A stretch of DNA of 64,000 nucleotides, from assembly GCF_013778455.1 (NCBI RefSeq), contig NZ_JACEHE010000026.1:48563-112562 (forward strand), read 5' to 3'. How positions within the stretch are numbered: position 1 is the stretch's first letter; each line of letters begins with the position of its first letter. The stretch is from Streptomyces himalayensis subsp. himalayensis. Its GTDB lineage: Bacteria > Actinomycetota > Actinomycetes > Streptomycetales > Streptomycetaceae. The notes under the pieces were generated by a model. It was not told the origin of the DNA. It saw nothing but the letters and a program-made list of their open reading frames with translations, and did not search any database. The position numbers and the translations under genes were made by a program. Positions 17,500 through 26,536 of this stretch are shown piece after piece.

Positions 17500-18306
17500 T
17501 CAGCGGGTCTTCGGGGTGCGCTTGGGCTGGGTGCTGTGCGCTGGGTCGGTGGGCGCGGGACGCGCAGAAGGGGTCCGGGGCGGCGGGACGTGCTCGATGG
17601 TCACCAGAGGGAGGACGGCCGTGGGGAACGGGAAGGCCGTGGTGCGCAGTATGGGTCGGGGATCGAGGGTCTTGGCGACGACCGCGTGCATGAGGAAGTC
17701 GGGCGCCTGCTGCGTGAACGAGATGTCCCACAGGTGACCGAGGTCATCCGGGGAGGCGGCCACGTGCCAGGCGATGGACGCGTCGCCGTGGATGGGTGGT
17801 GCTGACGAGTCCGGTGGTCGGCCGATCACGGCGGCCTGCCCGTCCCGTGAGATGAAGCCGGAGAGCCCAGAGGCGTCGAAGTGGTTCCAGGCGTCGATGT
17901 CGACCCAGAGGTCGAACATGCCGGGCTCGGCGCCGATTCCGTAGATGACGTGATCCGGGTCTGCGTCCAGTTCGGCCGCCAGGGTGCCGACGAGCGTGGA
18001 GACGAACTCGATCGGCACAGCGCCGCTGACGCTCGTGCGCCATCGCTCGGAGGAGTCCTCGTCGCTGCGTGCTGAGACCACGAGGTGGGGGCCTCGTCCC
18101 ACGGCCTCCTGATCGTGGCGGATAGTGACGCGTCGGCAGGGGCTGGTGACGGTGAACGAGGAGTCGTTGGTATGCGCACTCCACCCCGTCTCCTCGGCGA
18201 ACACGTCAAGGAACTGGTGGTGGGTGGCGGGGAGACTGGCGGCCAGGTAGCGGGGAGAGATGAGGACCTTCTCTCTGGGCCGGTCCTGAGCTGGGGTGTC
18301 GGACAT
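17500..18306 (-). CDS. DUF317-family protein
   Basis: 268 residues from ATG 18306. The N-terminal DUF317 repeat starts VLISPRYLAASLPATHHQFL and includes WRTSVSGAVPIEFVSTLVGT. The second repeat has AWHVAASPDDLGHLWDISFT and QQAPDFLMHAVVAKTLDPRP. It is intact, unlike several copies at 4-6 kb. The tail ends STQPKRTPKTR. Confidence 0.78.
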   Translation of the reverse strand: MSDTPAQDRPREKVLISPRYLAASLPATHHQFLDVFAEETGWSAHTNDSSFTVTSPCRRVTIRHDQEAVGRGPHLVVSARSDEDSSERWRTSVSGAVPIEFVSTLVGTLAAELDADPDHVIYGIGAEPGMFDLWVDIDAWNHFDASGLSGFISRDGQAAVIGRPPDSSAPPIHGDASIAWHVAASPDDLGHLWDISFTQQAPDFLMHAVVAKTLDPRPILRTTAFPFPTAVLPLVTIEHVPPPRTPSARPAPTDPAHSTQPKRTPKTR

Positions 18307-18461
18307 GGGTGCTTTCGGTGAGTGGGAGCGATGCAGAGGCCAGGGGAGCGACTCGACTACGTGGCGGCCGGGCCGGAGTCGCGCAGCGGCAGGCACGCGG
18401 CGCGCAGGCTGACACCAAATCGGTGAGCGAACGCTCTCGCCCTCGACTCCAGTTCGTCGTA

Positions 18462-19253
18462 CTAGTCCTGCGCGGTCATCTGCCCGGGGTGCTTGCGGTA
18501 CCGGTAGACCGGGACGGGCAGCACGACGCCCGGGGCGAGGCAGGTGACGGCGAGAGCGCAGTAGTCCTCGCCCTGGACGAGACCGCCCATGGGGGCCGCG
18601 CGCACCAGGTCGGTGCGGGCGAGGAGGGTGGTCGGGCTGAGCGGGATGGTGTCGGCCGGGTCCCTCCAGTAGCGCCACACGTCCCCGGCCTCGTGCCGGC
18701 CCGGCGGCGTCGGGGGTCGCCACAGGGTCGTGGTGCCGTCGGGGTGGAGGTCTTGGCTGTATCCGGCGCACCAGCCGACCCCGGTTTCCTCCAGGGTGCG
18801 CAGGCGCAGCGCCATGGCCCAGTCGGTGAACTCGTCATCGTCGTCGGCCCAGTTGACGTACTCGGTGCGTACTTCGGTGAGCGCGAGGTTCCGGGCGCAG
18901 GCCGCGCCGACCGGGCGCGGCAGGGCGAGGGTGCGGACGCGCGGGTCGGTGGCGAGCGCGGCGGGAAGGCGGGCGGGGTCGGCTCCGTCGAGGGCGACGA
19001 CGGCCTCCCACGGCTCGCTCTGACGGCACAGGCTGGCGTGCATGTCAGCGAGGAACGCAAGGCGGTCCGGGCGGAGTTGGGTGGCGATGACTACGGTGAT
19101 CTTCGGGCGCGGGTGCGGGGGCAGGGGGTTCTCCGGGCGGGGCGGCGGTCGGGGATGGTGCGGGCGCTCGGGGTTATCGGCGGGCGGTCTTGCGGGGCGC
19201 TGGCGCCGATGTGGGCGCGGCGGTGGATGGGCGTGGCCTGCTGTGGGGCGCAA
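18462..19253 (-). CDS. Family 2 glycosyltransferase (GT-A fold)
   Basis: The conserved domain begins KITVVIATQLRPDR and continues with a classic GT2 layout: WEAVVALDGADPARLPA, RPVGAACARNLALTEVRTEY and the metal-binding acidic motif VNWADDDDEF. A GGLVQGEDYCALAVTCLAPG segment matches the GT2 acceptor region. ATG 19253 gives 263 residues but overlaps the upstream gene by 80 bp with a Pro/Arg-rich leader. A CTG at 19124 with GGAG 6 bp upstream would give 220 residues starting just before the domain. It may glycosylate a surface or pilus component. It has no Arg tail. Confidence 0.78.
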   Translation of the reverse strand: MRPTAGHAHPPPRPHRRQRPARPPADNPERPHHPRPPPRPENPLPPHPRPKITVVIATQLRPDRLAFLADMHASLCRQSEPWEAVVALDGADPARLPAALATDPRVRTLALPRPVGAACARNLALTEVRTEYVNWADDDDEFTDWAMALRLRTLEETGVGWCAGYSQDLHPDGTTTLWRPPTPPGRHEAGDVWRYWRDPADTIPLSPTTLLARTDLVRAAPMGGLVQGEDYCALAVTCLAPGVVLPVPVYRYRKHPGQMTAQD

Positions 19254-19746
19254 CGATCGGGGCCGGGGACTGCGGGTGCCATGCGCCGGGATTGGCGAGG
19301 ATGCGGCTGCGCGGGTCGGTGTCCCACGCGACGACGGGGCCGCGGTCGTACGCCTGCAGGGCGATCACTTCGATGCCGTGCGGGTGCAGGACGTACGCCC
19401 ACTCCAGCTCGTCGGTGCCGTCCTGCGTGATCAGCTCACGCTCGGCCGGGGTGCCGTCCGTGCAGATCACGTTGGTGATCTGACGGCTGGGGTACTCGTC
19501 GCCCCCGGTCAGGGAGCGGCGCAGGGCGGCGGGAGCGCCGTCGAGTAGGTCGGTGCCCAGCTCGTCCCAGCCGTGGTCCACGTCGTCGATCAAGTGGTGG
19601 GTCATGGCTTCCAGGTCACCGGCGAACCGGTGCTGGTAGGCGGCCAGGAGCAGCGGGAGTTTGCTGTCGGGATAGCCGTCGAAGTGGACGTACATGCCGG
19701 CGTATCCGTCGGGGGTGGGGCGGGCGATGACAGATCGGGTGGACAG
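19174..19746 (-). CDS. Hypothetical protein, tandem duplicate with 19771-20340, CTG start
   Basis: 190 residues from CTG 19746, preceded by AGGAG. The next gene upstream is a paralogue that also starts CTG, and both begin LSTRSVIARPT, so the conserved N-terminus lies upstream of the internal ATG at 19695. Shared motifs are YPDSKLPLLLAAYQHRFAG, IGTDLLDGAPDAL-type text and YVLHPHGIEVIALQAYDRGP followed by VVAWDTDPR. The tail ends APAPRKTARR. Function unknown. Confidence 0.68.
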   Translation of the reverse strand: MSTRSVIARPTPDGYAGMYVHFDGYPDSKLPLLLAAYQHRFAGDLEAMTHHLIDDVDHGWDELGTDLLDGAPAALRRSLTGGDEYPSRQITNVICTDGTPAERELITQDGTDELEWAYVLHPHGIEVIALQAYDRGPVVAWDTDPRSRILANPGAWHPQSPAPIVAPHSRPRPSTAAPTSAPAPRKTARR

Positions 19747-19770
19747 GTCGTTCTCCTGAAATGGGGCCGG

Positions 19771-20340
19771 TCAGTGCGCGCGGGGACGCGCCGGCGCTGC
19801 CGCGGTGGGCGACGGCGCGGGGGCGGGTGTTGCCGTGCGCGCGGTGGTCTTGGGCGGGGTGGTGGCTGGGATCGGCCGGTCGGGCGCCCACAGGCTGGCG
19901 GTGTCGCGGAACCGCGCGCGGGGGTCGGTACCCCACGCGACGAGCGGACCGCGTGCCGTGCCGGGCGCGCTGATCACCTCGATGCCCTGCGGGTGGAGGA
20001 CGTAGCCCCAGCTCAGTCGGGACGCTGTCCGCTCGGTGTAGATCAGCGGGGGCACGTTCGGCTGGGCCGGGTACGGGCGGCCGGGCTCGTCGCGGCCGGC
20101 AGCCAGGTGCTGCCGCAGTGCATCGGGTGCGCCGTCCAGAAGGTCGGTGCCGATGAAGGACCAGCCTTCCGGCGCGCCGTCGATGAGGTAGGCAGCCAGT
20201 GCCTCGGAGTTCCCGGCGAACCGGTGCTGATGCGCGGCGAGCAGCAGCGGCAGGTGGTGGCTGGGGTAGCCGTCCCAGTGGACGTACGTGCCGGCGAATC
20301 CGGTGCCGGTGGGGCGGGCGATGACAGAACGAGTGGACAG
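19771..20340 (-). CDS. Hypothetical protein, tandem duplicate with 19174-19746, CTG start
   Basis: 189 residues from CTG 20340, with AGGAAG 5 bp upstream. No ATG, GTG or TTG is available before the conserved N-terminus LSTRSVIARPT, which matches its neighbour. It shares WDGYPSHHLPLLLAAHQHRF, IGTDLLDGAPDALRQHL and YVLHPQGIEVI. The Ala/Pro/Thr tail is especially long and ends PARPRAH. Confidence 0.66.
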   Translation of the reverse strand: MSTRSVIARPTGTGFAGTYVHWDGYPSHHLPLLLAAHQHRFAGNSEALAAYLIDGAPEGWSFIGTDLLDGAPDALRQHLAAGRDEPGRPYPAQPNVPPLIYTERTASRLSWGYVLHPQGIEVISAPGTARGPLVAWGTDPRARFRDTASLWAPDRPIPATTPPKTTARTATPAPAPSPTAAAPARPRAH

Positions 20341-20363
20341 AGGATCTTCCTGTCGTGGGTGGG

Positions 20364-20879
20364 TCAGCGGGTGCGGCGCGTGCGCGCCGCCGGTGCGGCA
20401 GGCGCCGCCGCTGGGGCGGGCGCGGGGTGCGCGGGTGCTGACCGGTTCGGGTGCCGGTAGATGCTGGCCAGGTGGTCCTCGCTCAGGTAGGCGAGCTGAT
20501 CACCGAGTGCGGACAGTTCCTCGGCGTGCTGGCGGTAGCGCGCGGCGATGCCCGGTTCCTGGTTGCGCTCGCACCACTCGGCCGCGGTCTCCAGGAACAG
20601 GTGCAGCTCGGCGAGACCGCTGTGCCCGTCGCCGAGGACGGCCTGCGCGACCGTGTTCAACTCGGCGGCCGTGCGGACCCGGTAGAGGTGTCGGGTCCAG
20701 TCGCTGATGCTCTGACCGGCGTCCTCGGCGGGGAGCGAGGCGCTGAACTCCCGTGCGTCGTAGGCGGCCCAGCGGCACAGGTCGTCGGCGGTCGGCCGGT
20801 TCTCCCGATGGGCGGCGATCTGTTCGGTGGTGCGGCCGATGTTGTCGTACAGCTCGAAGTCGGGGTGCGGCAGGGACAA
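20364..20879 (-). CDS. Hypothetical helical protein
   Basis: 171 residues from TTG 20879. Helical sequence with conserved-looking Trp residues (LCRWAAYDAREFSASLPAED, HLFLETAAEWCERNQEPGIA). A 30-residue Ala/Pro linker leads to AARTRRTR, one of the clearest examples of the shared tail. No recognised domain. Confidence 0.66.
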   Translation of the reverse strand: MSLPHPDFELYDNIGRTTEQIAAHRENRPTADDLCRWAAYDAREFSASLPAEDAGQSISDWTRHLYRVRTAAELNTVAQAVLGDGHSGLAELHLFLETAAEWCERNQEPGIAARYRQHAEELSALGDQLAYLSEDHLASIYRHPNRSAPAHPAPAPAAAPAAPAARTRRTR

Positions 20880-20897
20880 AGGGGCTCCTCCGTCCGG

Positions 20898-21956
20898 CTA
20901 TGCGCGGTCCGTCGCCGAGGTGCCGACGGGTGGGCCGGAGGCGTCGGTGCGGGCGCACGTGTAGCCGATCAGGCGGGACGGGGCGGCCTTCGCCGGCACG
21001 GTGGCGGCGTCGGCGCAGACGAACGTGTACGTCACCGACGTGCGCGGGATGCCGTGCAGCCAGGCGTTGTCGTCCTTGTCGGGGTTGATCTGCAGCCCGG
21101 AGTGCGCGACGGCGTCGGTCTGCGTGTGCGTGTGGGCGAACAGCATCAGTGCGCCGCCGTCGGCGGTCTTCAGCGCGTAGGCGTCCTTGAAACGGTTGGC
21201 CCCCGTGGCGAAGGATGTGGTGCCCAACTTCCCGAATTTGCGGGTCGTTTCGTCGTGGACCTTGATCTGCTGCTGGCTTGCCTTCGTCGGGTCGAAGACC
21301 TTGGTGCCGGTGTTCGTCCCGCCGGTCGCGAAGTTGTCGATCACCGCGATGCGCAGCACGTCGGCGTCGGCCGCGAGCTGCTTGTTGCCGGTGGCGGTGA
21401 CCGCGGTGGCGTAGCCGTCCTTGTCGAGGGCGACGGCCGGCAGCGTCGTGCCGTTGAGGTCGACGACGGAGACCAGCTCCCACCGCTTGTCCTTCGGCTG
21501 CTCGGCGAAGACGGCGATGCGGCTCGGGTCCTTGCCCTTCTCACCGGAGAGCGCGGCGGCGAACCAGCGGTCCTGGCCGACGGTGAAGCGCGGGATGTAC
21601 AGCTTGGCGCTGGAGATGTCGTACGACCACGGCTTGTACGGTTTGCGGTCGGCCTTGGGCAGGCCCTCGGTCTCGGTGTAGTCGGAGACGGACATCGCGT
21701 ACATCGGACCGTCCTCGACGGTGTCGAGCAGGGCGCGGTCGCGCTGCGCGTTGGCCGTGTTGTTGGTCTTCGAGTAGTGGGTGATGACGGCGCTGGCCTG
21801 CGCGTCACTGAGCGCGGGCACCGGCTTCGGCGCGGCGGGCGTGGTGGGGTTCTTCTTCGCGGTCGGGGCGTCGTCGCCGCTGTTGCAGGCGGTGGCGGCC
21901 CCAGAGAGCAGCGCGGCACAGACGAGCAGGGGCAGAGCGCGGCGGGCGGTGTGGAT
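20898..21956 (-). CDS. Lipoprotein with apparent ATC start codon
   Basis: The signal peptide is HTARRALPLLVCAALLSGA followed by ATAC, a good lipobox with the lipid-attachment Cys near residue 25. The frame has no ATG, GTG or TTG between the in-frame upstream stop (21984) and this signal. The codon at the right place, with GGAG 7 bp upstream, is ATC at 21956. The mature region of about 325 residues is rich in Thr, Asp and Lys and probably extracytoplasmic, with repeated beta segments (WELVSVVDLNGTTLPAVALD). A GTG at 21821 would omit the signal peptide. Sitting within a T4SS operon, it may act at the cell surface during mating. Confidence 0.68.
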   Translation of the reverse strand: MHTARRALPLLVCAALLSGAATACNSGDDAPTAKKNPTTPAAPKPVPALSDAQASAVITHYSKTNNTANAQRDRALLDTVEDGPMYAMSVSDYTETEGLPKADRKPYKPWSYDISSAKLYIPRFTVGQDRWFAAALSGEKGKDPSRIAVFAEQPKDKRWELVSVVDLNGTTLPAVALDKDGYATAVTATGNKQLAADADVLRIAVIDNFATGGTNTGTKVFDPTKASQQQIKVHDETTRKFGKLGTTSFATGANRFKDAYALKTADGGALMLFAHTHTQTDAVAHSGLQINPDKDDNAWLHGIPRTSVTYTFVCADAATVPAKAAPSRLIGYTCARTDASGPPVGTSATDRA

Positions 21957-21983
21957 GGGTGTGCTCCAGGGACTCGGGCGGGT

Positions 21984-22541
21984 TCAGCGGGTGCGGGAGG
22001 TGGCACGGCTGGGCGGGGTGACGGGGGTGGTGCTGGTGGCGCGCGGACTCCGGTTGGGCGTCGGCGGTGCAGTGAGCCGGTCGGCCTCCTGGTGGAGACG
22101 GCCGCCGGCCTGGTTCAGCTGGCGGCGGGTGCTGTCGATCAGGCCGTGCAGTCGGGAGCGCGTGGACTCGATGGCCTTGGTGCGCTGCGCCGAGCGGGGC
22201 AGGGCGCCGAGCTCGTGGAGGACACCGGCGTGGGCGACGGCATCACCGAGGTCGGCCAGGGCGCGCCCGAGGGCGCCCACCGTGAGCGTGAGCTGAGTGA
22301 CTTTGCGCCGGGTGATGTCGGACTCGGGGCCGCGACTGCGGAGCGTGGTGCGCGCGGCGAACGCTGCCGCGGTGGTGAGGTGGGTGAGCAGTCCGGCGAT
22401 GTCGCGGACCCGGTCGTCGAGGTCATCGAGGTTGTCGCTGCCGGAGTACACCGCGTCGGTGAGCGGCAGCTCGTCGGACTCGTGGTGGATGCGCTCGGCC
22501 AGCGAGTGCAGCTGGCTGCTGTCGTCGTACGAGAAGGGCAG
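21984..22541 (-). CDS. Hypothetical helical protein, probable CTG start
   Basis: 185 residues from CTG 22541 with AGGAG 5-6 bp upstream. An internal GTG at 22451 would drop the helical N-terminus (FSYDDSSQLHSLAERIHHES). The body is a long coiled-coil-like stretch (IAGLLTHLTTAAAFAARTTL, LTLTVGALGRALADLGDAVA). The tail is Pro/Thr/Ser-rich and ends SRATSRTR. It may be a small dimeric scaffold protein. Confidence 0.62.
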   Translation of the reverse strand: MPFSYDDSSQLHSLAERIHHESDELPLTDAVYSGSDNLDDLDDRVRDIAGLLTHLTTAAAFAARTTLRSRGPESDITRRKVTQLTLTVGALGRALADLGDAVAHAGVLHELGALPRSAQRTKAIESTRSRLHGLIDSTRRQLNQAGGRLHQEADRLTAPPTPNRSPRATSTTPVTPPSRATSRTR

Positions 22542-22580
22542 ATGGACTCCTGGACGTGTGCGGCAACGGGATAGCCGCTG

Positions 22581-23342
22581 TCAGCGGTGATGGCTGCGAG
22601 CGGCCGTGGGCGGCGCCGGCGGAAGCACGGGGGTGGGTGCAGCGTGGCGCAGGTTCACGCCGATGCCCTGCTCAGCGAGGCGGCGGGCCACTGCCTGGAT
22701 CCGCAGAGCGCGGCCGTCCTCGCCGTACGCGGCGGGCAGCAGGAAGGCCGCCTGGTGCGGGTGGTACTGAAAACCGTGGGCGTACAGCGTCATCCGCGCC
22801 TGTTCCGGCACGCTCGCGTACGGCGCGCCGAGTGCCCCGTCGTCGTACCAGGTCAGCGTCACCACCTGGGTGACCTGTGGCGGAGCCGGGCGGTGTGGAG
22901 GTTCGGGCTGCTCGGCCGCGTTGCGGCGTACCTGCTTGAGGGCTCGCTCGTAGTGGGGCAGGAGGCGGCGCGCGACCTGGGTTGAGGCGCGGATCGGGTC
23001 GTTGGGGACGGCGATGCCGTTCGGCTCCTCGACGCCGACGAAGTGGTGGGGCTTGATGTCCTCGCCGTTCGGCTCGAGCGGGGCCACGACGAACTGGTGC
23101 GGGTGCAGGGGCCGGTCGGTGACGTACAGGCGCCGACCCTCAGCCCCGTGGAGGACCGCGTGGTGGGTGAGGACGAACTCGCTGACCACCCAGCCGGCAC
23201 GGCCGGCGTCCCAGAGCTGGTTGGCGACAGGGAACTGGTCCTTGTAGGCGGAGTGGCGGTGGTACTCGCTGCTCCAGCTGTTGGGCAGCAGAAGGGCCAG
23301 GTCGGCGGCGAAGGAGTTCAGGTCCGTTCTGGTCGGGGGCAT
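22581..23342 (-). CDS. Hypothetical protein of the four-member family
   Basis: 253 residues from ATG 23342. It shares the layout of the proteins at 8814, 14391 and 16269: FAADLALLLPNSWSSEYHRH, ANQLWDAGRAGWVVSEF, RRLYVTDRPLHPHQFVVAPL. A later segment, GFQYHPHQAAFLLPAAYGED, parallels GFVFAPDRNVFVLSGDD in the 8814 protein. The tail ends PPTAARSHHR. Function unknown. Confidence 0.7.
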   Translation of the reverse strand: MPPTRTDLNSFAADLALLLPNSWSSEYHRHSAYKDQFPVANQLWDAGRAGWVVSEFVLTHHAVLHGAEGRRLYVTDRPLHPHQFVVAPLEPNGEDIKPHHFVGVEEPNGIAVPNDPIRASTQVARRLLPHYERALKQVRRNAAEQPEPPHRPAPPQVTQVVTLTWYDDGALGAPYASVPEQARMTLYAHGFQYHPHQAAFLLPAAYGEDGRALRIQAVARRLAEQGIGVNLRHAAPTPVLPPAPPTAARSHHR

Positions 23343-23366
23343 GGGCTCCTTACGGACGGGACGGTC

Positions 23367-23822
23367 CTACCTGCCGTGCGTCACGCGGGCAGGAGGCGCG
23401 ATTGTGGGTATCGGCGCTGGTGCGGCGCGTGGAGGGTTCGCCCGGCGGCCGGGGGCGTCCTTGGACGCCGTCACCTGCCGGTAGGCGCCGATGACTTCCT
23501 TGAGGCGGTCGACTGCGTCAGCCTGGCGTGCGGCGAGGATGTCGATTTGCGTGGCGCTGTTCTGCAGGACGCCCAGGGAGTTGATCGACGTCTTCCCGGA
23601 GGCTGCGCGCGTCAGCGTGGAGGCCGCGGATTCGGTGGTGTCGGTGAATTGCTTGTGCAGGTGGTCCAGGTGACGGGCCGCCGTGTGCACGAGGTCGGCG
23701 AGGACCAACTCGGGGCCGTCCGTGTGGAGACGTCCGAGGCTGTGGGGTGAGGCGCCGAGGGCGTCGTGCACCATCTGGGAGCCGGGCGCAGTGGAGGGCG
23801 GAGCGCTTGCAGGGTTTTCCAT
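23367..23822 (-). CDS. Hypothetical helical protein downstream of VirB4
   Basis: 151 residues from ATG 23822. Two long helices are likely (LADLVHTAARHLDHLHKQFT and ILAARQADAVDRLKEVIGAY). The Pro/Ala linker ends RVTHGR. It lies 60 bp after the VirB4-like gene and is probably co-transcribed. Confidence 0.65.
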   Translation of the reverse strand: MENPASAPPSTAPGSQMVHDALGASPHSLGRLHTDGPELVLADLVHTAARHLDHLHKQFTDTTESAASTLTRAASGKTSINSLGVLQNSATQIDILAARQADAVDRLKEVIGAYRQVTASKDAPGRRANPPRAAPAPIPTIAPPARVTHGR

Positions 23823-23882
23823 CGGCGGGGAATCCAGGAGGCTATGGGGAGACGGGGCAACAGGTGCAGTCTCGACCCGTGA

Positions 23883-25412
23883 TCAATGCATTCGGGCATC
23901 TGTGTCAAAGAGTGACAATTCGTGAGAATGCAGCAGGTGTTGGACGATGAAGGATCGTCCGGCGACCTTCCACAAGCCCCTGCCGCGGTTGAGATGTGAG
24001 ATCGCGTCGGCCTCGACCGAGGTCAGGCCCAACAGGACTGCTGCCGCGTGAAGTTGGTCTGTCTCCTGGCGGTAGATGATGCGGGTGGAGCAGTCGGCGA
24101 GGAGACCTTCGGCGAGCGCCCGTCCGCGGGATCCGGCGTCGCCTGCGGTGAGTAGATCGCTGAGCCGGTGGATGACCATGAGGTTGGCGATGCCCAGGCC
24201 GCGGGAGAGATTCCACTGGGACTGCATCCTCGCGAGCAGGCCGGGGTGGCGCATCAGGCGCCAGGCTTCGTCGTAGACGATCCAGCGCCGGCCGCCGTTC
24301 GGGTCGGACAGTGCCGATTCCATCCAGGCGGAGGCACACGTCATCGCCAGCACCAACGCGGTGTCGTCGCCGGAACCGCCCAGACGTGACAGGTCGATGG
24401 TCAGCATCGGCGAGTTGGGATCGAACGCCACGGTGCTCGGGGCGTCGAACATTCCGGCCAGATCGCCGTGGACGAGGCGGCGCATGGCGTGGGCCAGGTC
24501 GCGGGAGGCGTCGCCGAGGCGGCCGGACATGATGCCGCCGGCCGCGTCGAGTTCGTCGGGGTTGTTGAGGGTGGCGGCGATGTCGCCGAGCAGCGGGGTG
24601 CGTCCGCTCGCGGCGGCGCGGGTGACGACGGCGTCCAGGGCGACGTCGAGTCCGGTGTGTTCCATCGGCATCAGGTCCCGCCCGAGCACGGTGCGGGCCA
24701 GGGAGCCGAGCAGCAGCAGGCGGCGCTTGCGGATCTCGTTTGCCCAGTCGGCCTCGGAGACGCTGTTGGGCTTGGGGGCGGCGTCCAGCGGGTTGAGTTT
24801 GCCGGGCAGCCCCGGTCCGAGAGCGATGGAGGTGCCGCCCAACGCCTGGGCGACGGGCGTCCATTCGCCCTTGGGGTCGCACGGGACGTAGACGCGGTAG
24901 CCGAAGGCGATCGACCGCAGCGCGAAGGACTTGGCGAGTGCCGACTTGCCCTGACCGATCACCCCGGCCAGCAGGACGTTGGGGTTGGTGAAGCCTTCGA
25001 CCTTGCCGTACAGCGCGAATGGATCGAAGCAGAAGCTCGCTTCGGCGTGCACGTCGCGGCCGATGTAGATGCCCTCGGCCCCCAGCCCGCCCTCGGCGAG
25101 GAACGGGTATGCCCCGGAAGCGGTGGCGGTGGTCATGCGGTGAGCGGGCAACTTGGTCTTGTTGTTGCGTGAGGATGCGGGGCCGGGGCGTCCGGCCGGC
25201 GGGTAGAGCGGCGCCGGCATCTCGTGCTCCTCCGCGCCGGCGCTGCTGGTGTGGGCGGTTGCTTCGGTGCGGGCCTTCGCGGCGGCCTCGGCGAGTTGGC
25301 GTCGGGCGGCTTTGCGGGAGGCGCGGTCGGTGCCGTGCGGGGTGAACAGGGGGGAGGCGCTGGCTCGGCGGGCGCGGCGCGCGGGCCGGTGGCTCATGGC
25401 GGGGGCCTTCAT
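23883..25412 (-). CDS. VirB4/TraC-type T4SS ATPase, ATPase domain only
   Basis: 509 residues. The Walker A motif is AGVIGQGKSA (149-158), followed by VYVPCDPKGEW; Walker B is RRWIVYDEAW (375-384). These match the VirB4/TraC energiser of T4SS channels. VirB4 proteins usually have 750-850 residues. Here the N-terminal VirB4 domain is missing, and an unstructured Arg/Ala-rich leader of about 95 residues takes its place. The separate SCO6880-type gene at 26537-28009 probably supplies that part. No Arg-rich tail (ends LFDTDARMH). Confidence 0.87.
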   Translation of the reverse strand: MKAPAMSHRPARRARRASASPLFTPHGTDRASRKAARRQLAEAAAKARTEATAHTSSAGAEEHEMPAPLYPPAGRPGPASSRNNKTKLPAHRMTTATASGAYPFLAEGGLGAEGIYIGRDVHAEASFCFDPFALYGKVEGFTNPNVLLAGVIGQGKSALAKSFALRSIAFGYRVYVPCDPKGEWTPVAQALGGTSIALGPGLPGKLNPLDAAPKPNSVSEADWANEIRKRRLLLLGSLARTVLGRDLMPMEHTGLDVALDAVVTRAAASGRTPLLGDIAATLNNPDELDAAGGIMSGRLGDASRDLAHAMRRLVHGDLAGMFDAPSTVAFDPNSPMLTIDLSRLGGSGDDTALVLAMTCASAWMESALSDPNGGRRWIVYDEAWRLMRHPGLLARMQSQWNLSRGLGIANLMVIHRLSDLLTAGDAGSRGRALAEGLLADCSTRIIYRQETDQLHAAAVLLGLTSVEADAISHLNRGRGLWKVAGRSFIVQHLLHSHELSLFDTDARMH

Positions 25413-25440
25413 GTGACGGAGTCAGGGCGTGCTGTGCAGG

Positions 25441-25983
25441 TCAGACGCGCGGGGAGGCGCTGAACAGGAGAGCCTTGCGGTAGCCCTTGCCGTCGCCCGA
25501 CCAGTCCAGCTGGATGTAGCCGTCCGCGAGGTACTGGTATCGGCCGCTGGCCTTGGTCTTGAGAGTTCCGGTCTCGTAGGAGCCGTTGCCGTTGCCGCTG
25601 CTGTGTTCGAGCGCGTTCTCCAGGCCCGTGTAGTTGGCGTACTTCACGACCGGGTCCTTGCCGGCGGTGGACCGCTTCGTCTGCAGGTGGAACCTCGCCT
25701 TGTTGAAGGTGAGGCTGCTGTGCTGGTGGGCCGAGTAGGGGCCGTCCCAGTTGACCTTGGCAGTGGTGTAGATGTAGCCGCCGCTCCGCTTGGCACAGAG
25801 CTTGACGTCGAAGTCCCAGTTGTCGGAGTCGGGGCCGGAGTACGACGGATCGTCGACCGTGTAGCTGCTGGTCTTGCAGTGATACGAAGCGGCGGAGGCC
25901 GGCGTGGCGGTGGCCAGCGCGCCGGTGCCAGCGAGGGTGGCGAGGAGGACGGCGGTGGAGGTGGAGCGCTTGAGCTTGCGCAT
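25441..25983 (-). CDS. Secreted protein
   Basis: 180 residues from ATG 25983. A Sec signal (MRKLKRSTSTAVLLATLAG, cleavage after PASA near residue 31) is followed by a beta-rich mature domain with two Cys (YHCKTSSYT and VKLCAKRSGG) that could form a disulphide. No known domain. Its position between T4SS genes suggests a cell-surface role in mating-pair contact. Confidence 0.72.
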   Translation of the reverse strand: MRKLKRSTSTAVLLATLAGTGALATATPASAASYHCKTSSYTVDDPSYSGPDSDNWDFDVKLCAKRSGGYIYTTAKVNWDGPYSAHQHSSLTFNKARFHLQTKRSTAGKDPVVKYANYTGLENALEHSSGNGNGSYETGTLKTKASGRYQYLADGYIQLDWSGDGKGYRKALLFSASPRV

Positions 25984-26005
25984 GTAGGGCCTTTCGGTGG
26001 TGGGG

Positions 26006-26476
26006 TTACTGGGCGCAGGTGGTGGTGTGGCCGGGCGCGGGGGTGTTGAGGTCGCTCGGCGTGGTCTTGCGGCGTACGACGTGGCCGGCAGCGCGGTGGC
26101 GCTGGCAGATGGTCAGGACGGGCGGGCCCTCGGGGAGCCGATCGGGCTGGCAGTCGGTGCCCGCCGAAGACGCCTCCGCCACGGGCAGGAGGTGGAAGGC
26201 GTCGTGCACGGCGGCGGTGGCCTGCCACAGCCGCGTGTGCGCGGTGGCGAGCTGGCGGCCGGCGGCGGGATGCGGGGGCCGGGTGGACTCGGCGAGCTGG
26301 TCGAGCAGCTGGTGCAGTGCGGTGAGGTGGGCGTGCAGCACGTCGAGGTGCGCACGGTCCGCGGCCGAGGCCGGGTGCTGATCGCGCGGGGCGAGGGTGC
26401 GGGAGTGGTGGCGGATGCCGGCGCTGGCGGCCCGAAGGTACGGGTACGCGTCGCCGACGGGGGTGGCAGAGGTCAA
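26006..26476 (-). CDS. Small helical protein in the T4SS operon
   Basis: 156 residues from TTG 26476. Helical and His-rich (AHLDVLHAHLTALHQLLDQL, AHTRLWQATAAVHDAFHLLP), with a short C-terminal region ending GHTTTCAQ. No signal peptide or membrane helix. Function unknown. Confidence 0.62.
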   Translation of the reverse strand: MTSATPVGDAYPYLRAASAGIRHHSRTLAPRDQHPASAADRAHLDVLHAHLTALHQLLDQLAESTRPPHPAAGRQLATAHTRLWQATAAVHDAFHLLPVAEASSAGTDCQPDRLPEGPPVLTICQRHRAAGHVVRRKTTPSDLNTPAPGHTTTCAQ

Positions 26477-26536
26477 AGGGGAAAGGTTCCTTCCTGCCGC
26501 GGCGGCAGGACGTCGGCGCGTGGTCGGGTGCGGGGG

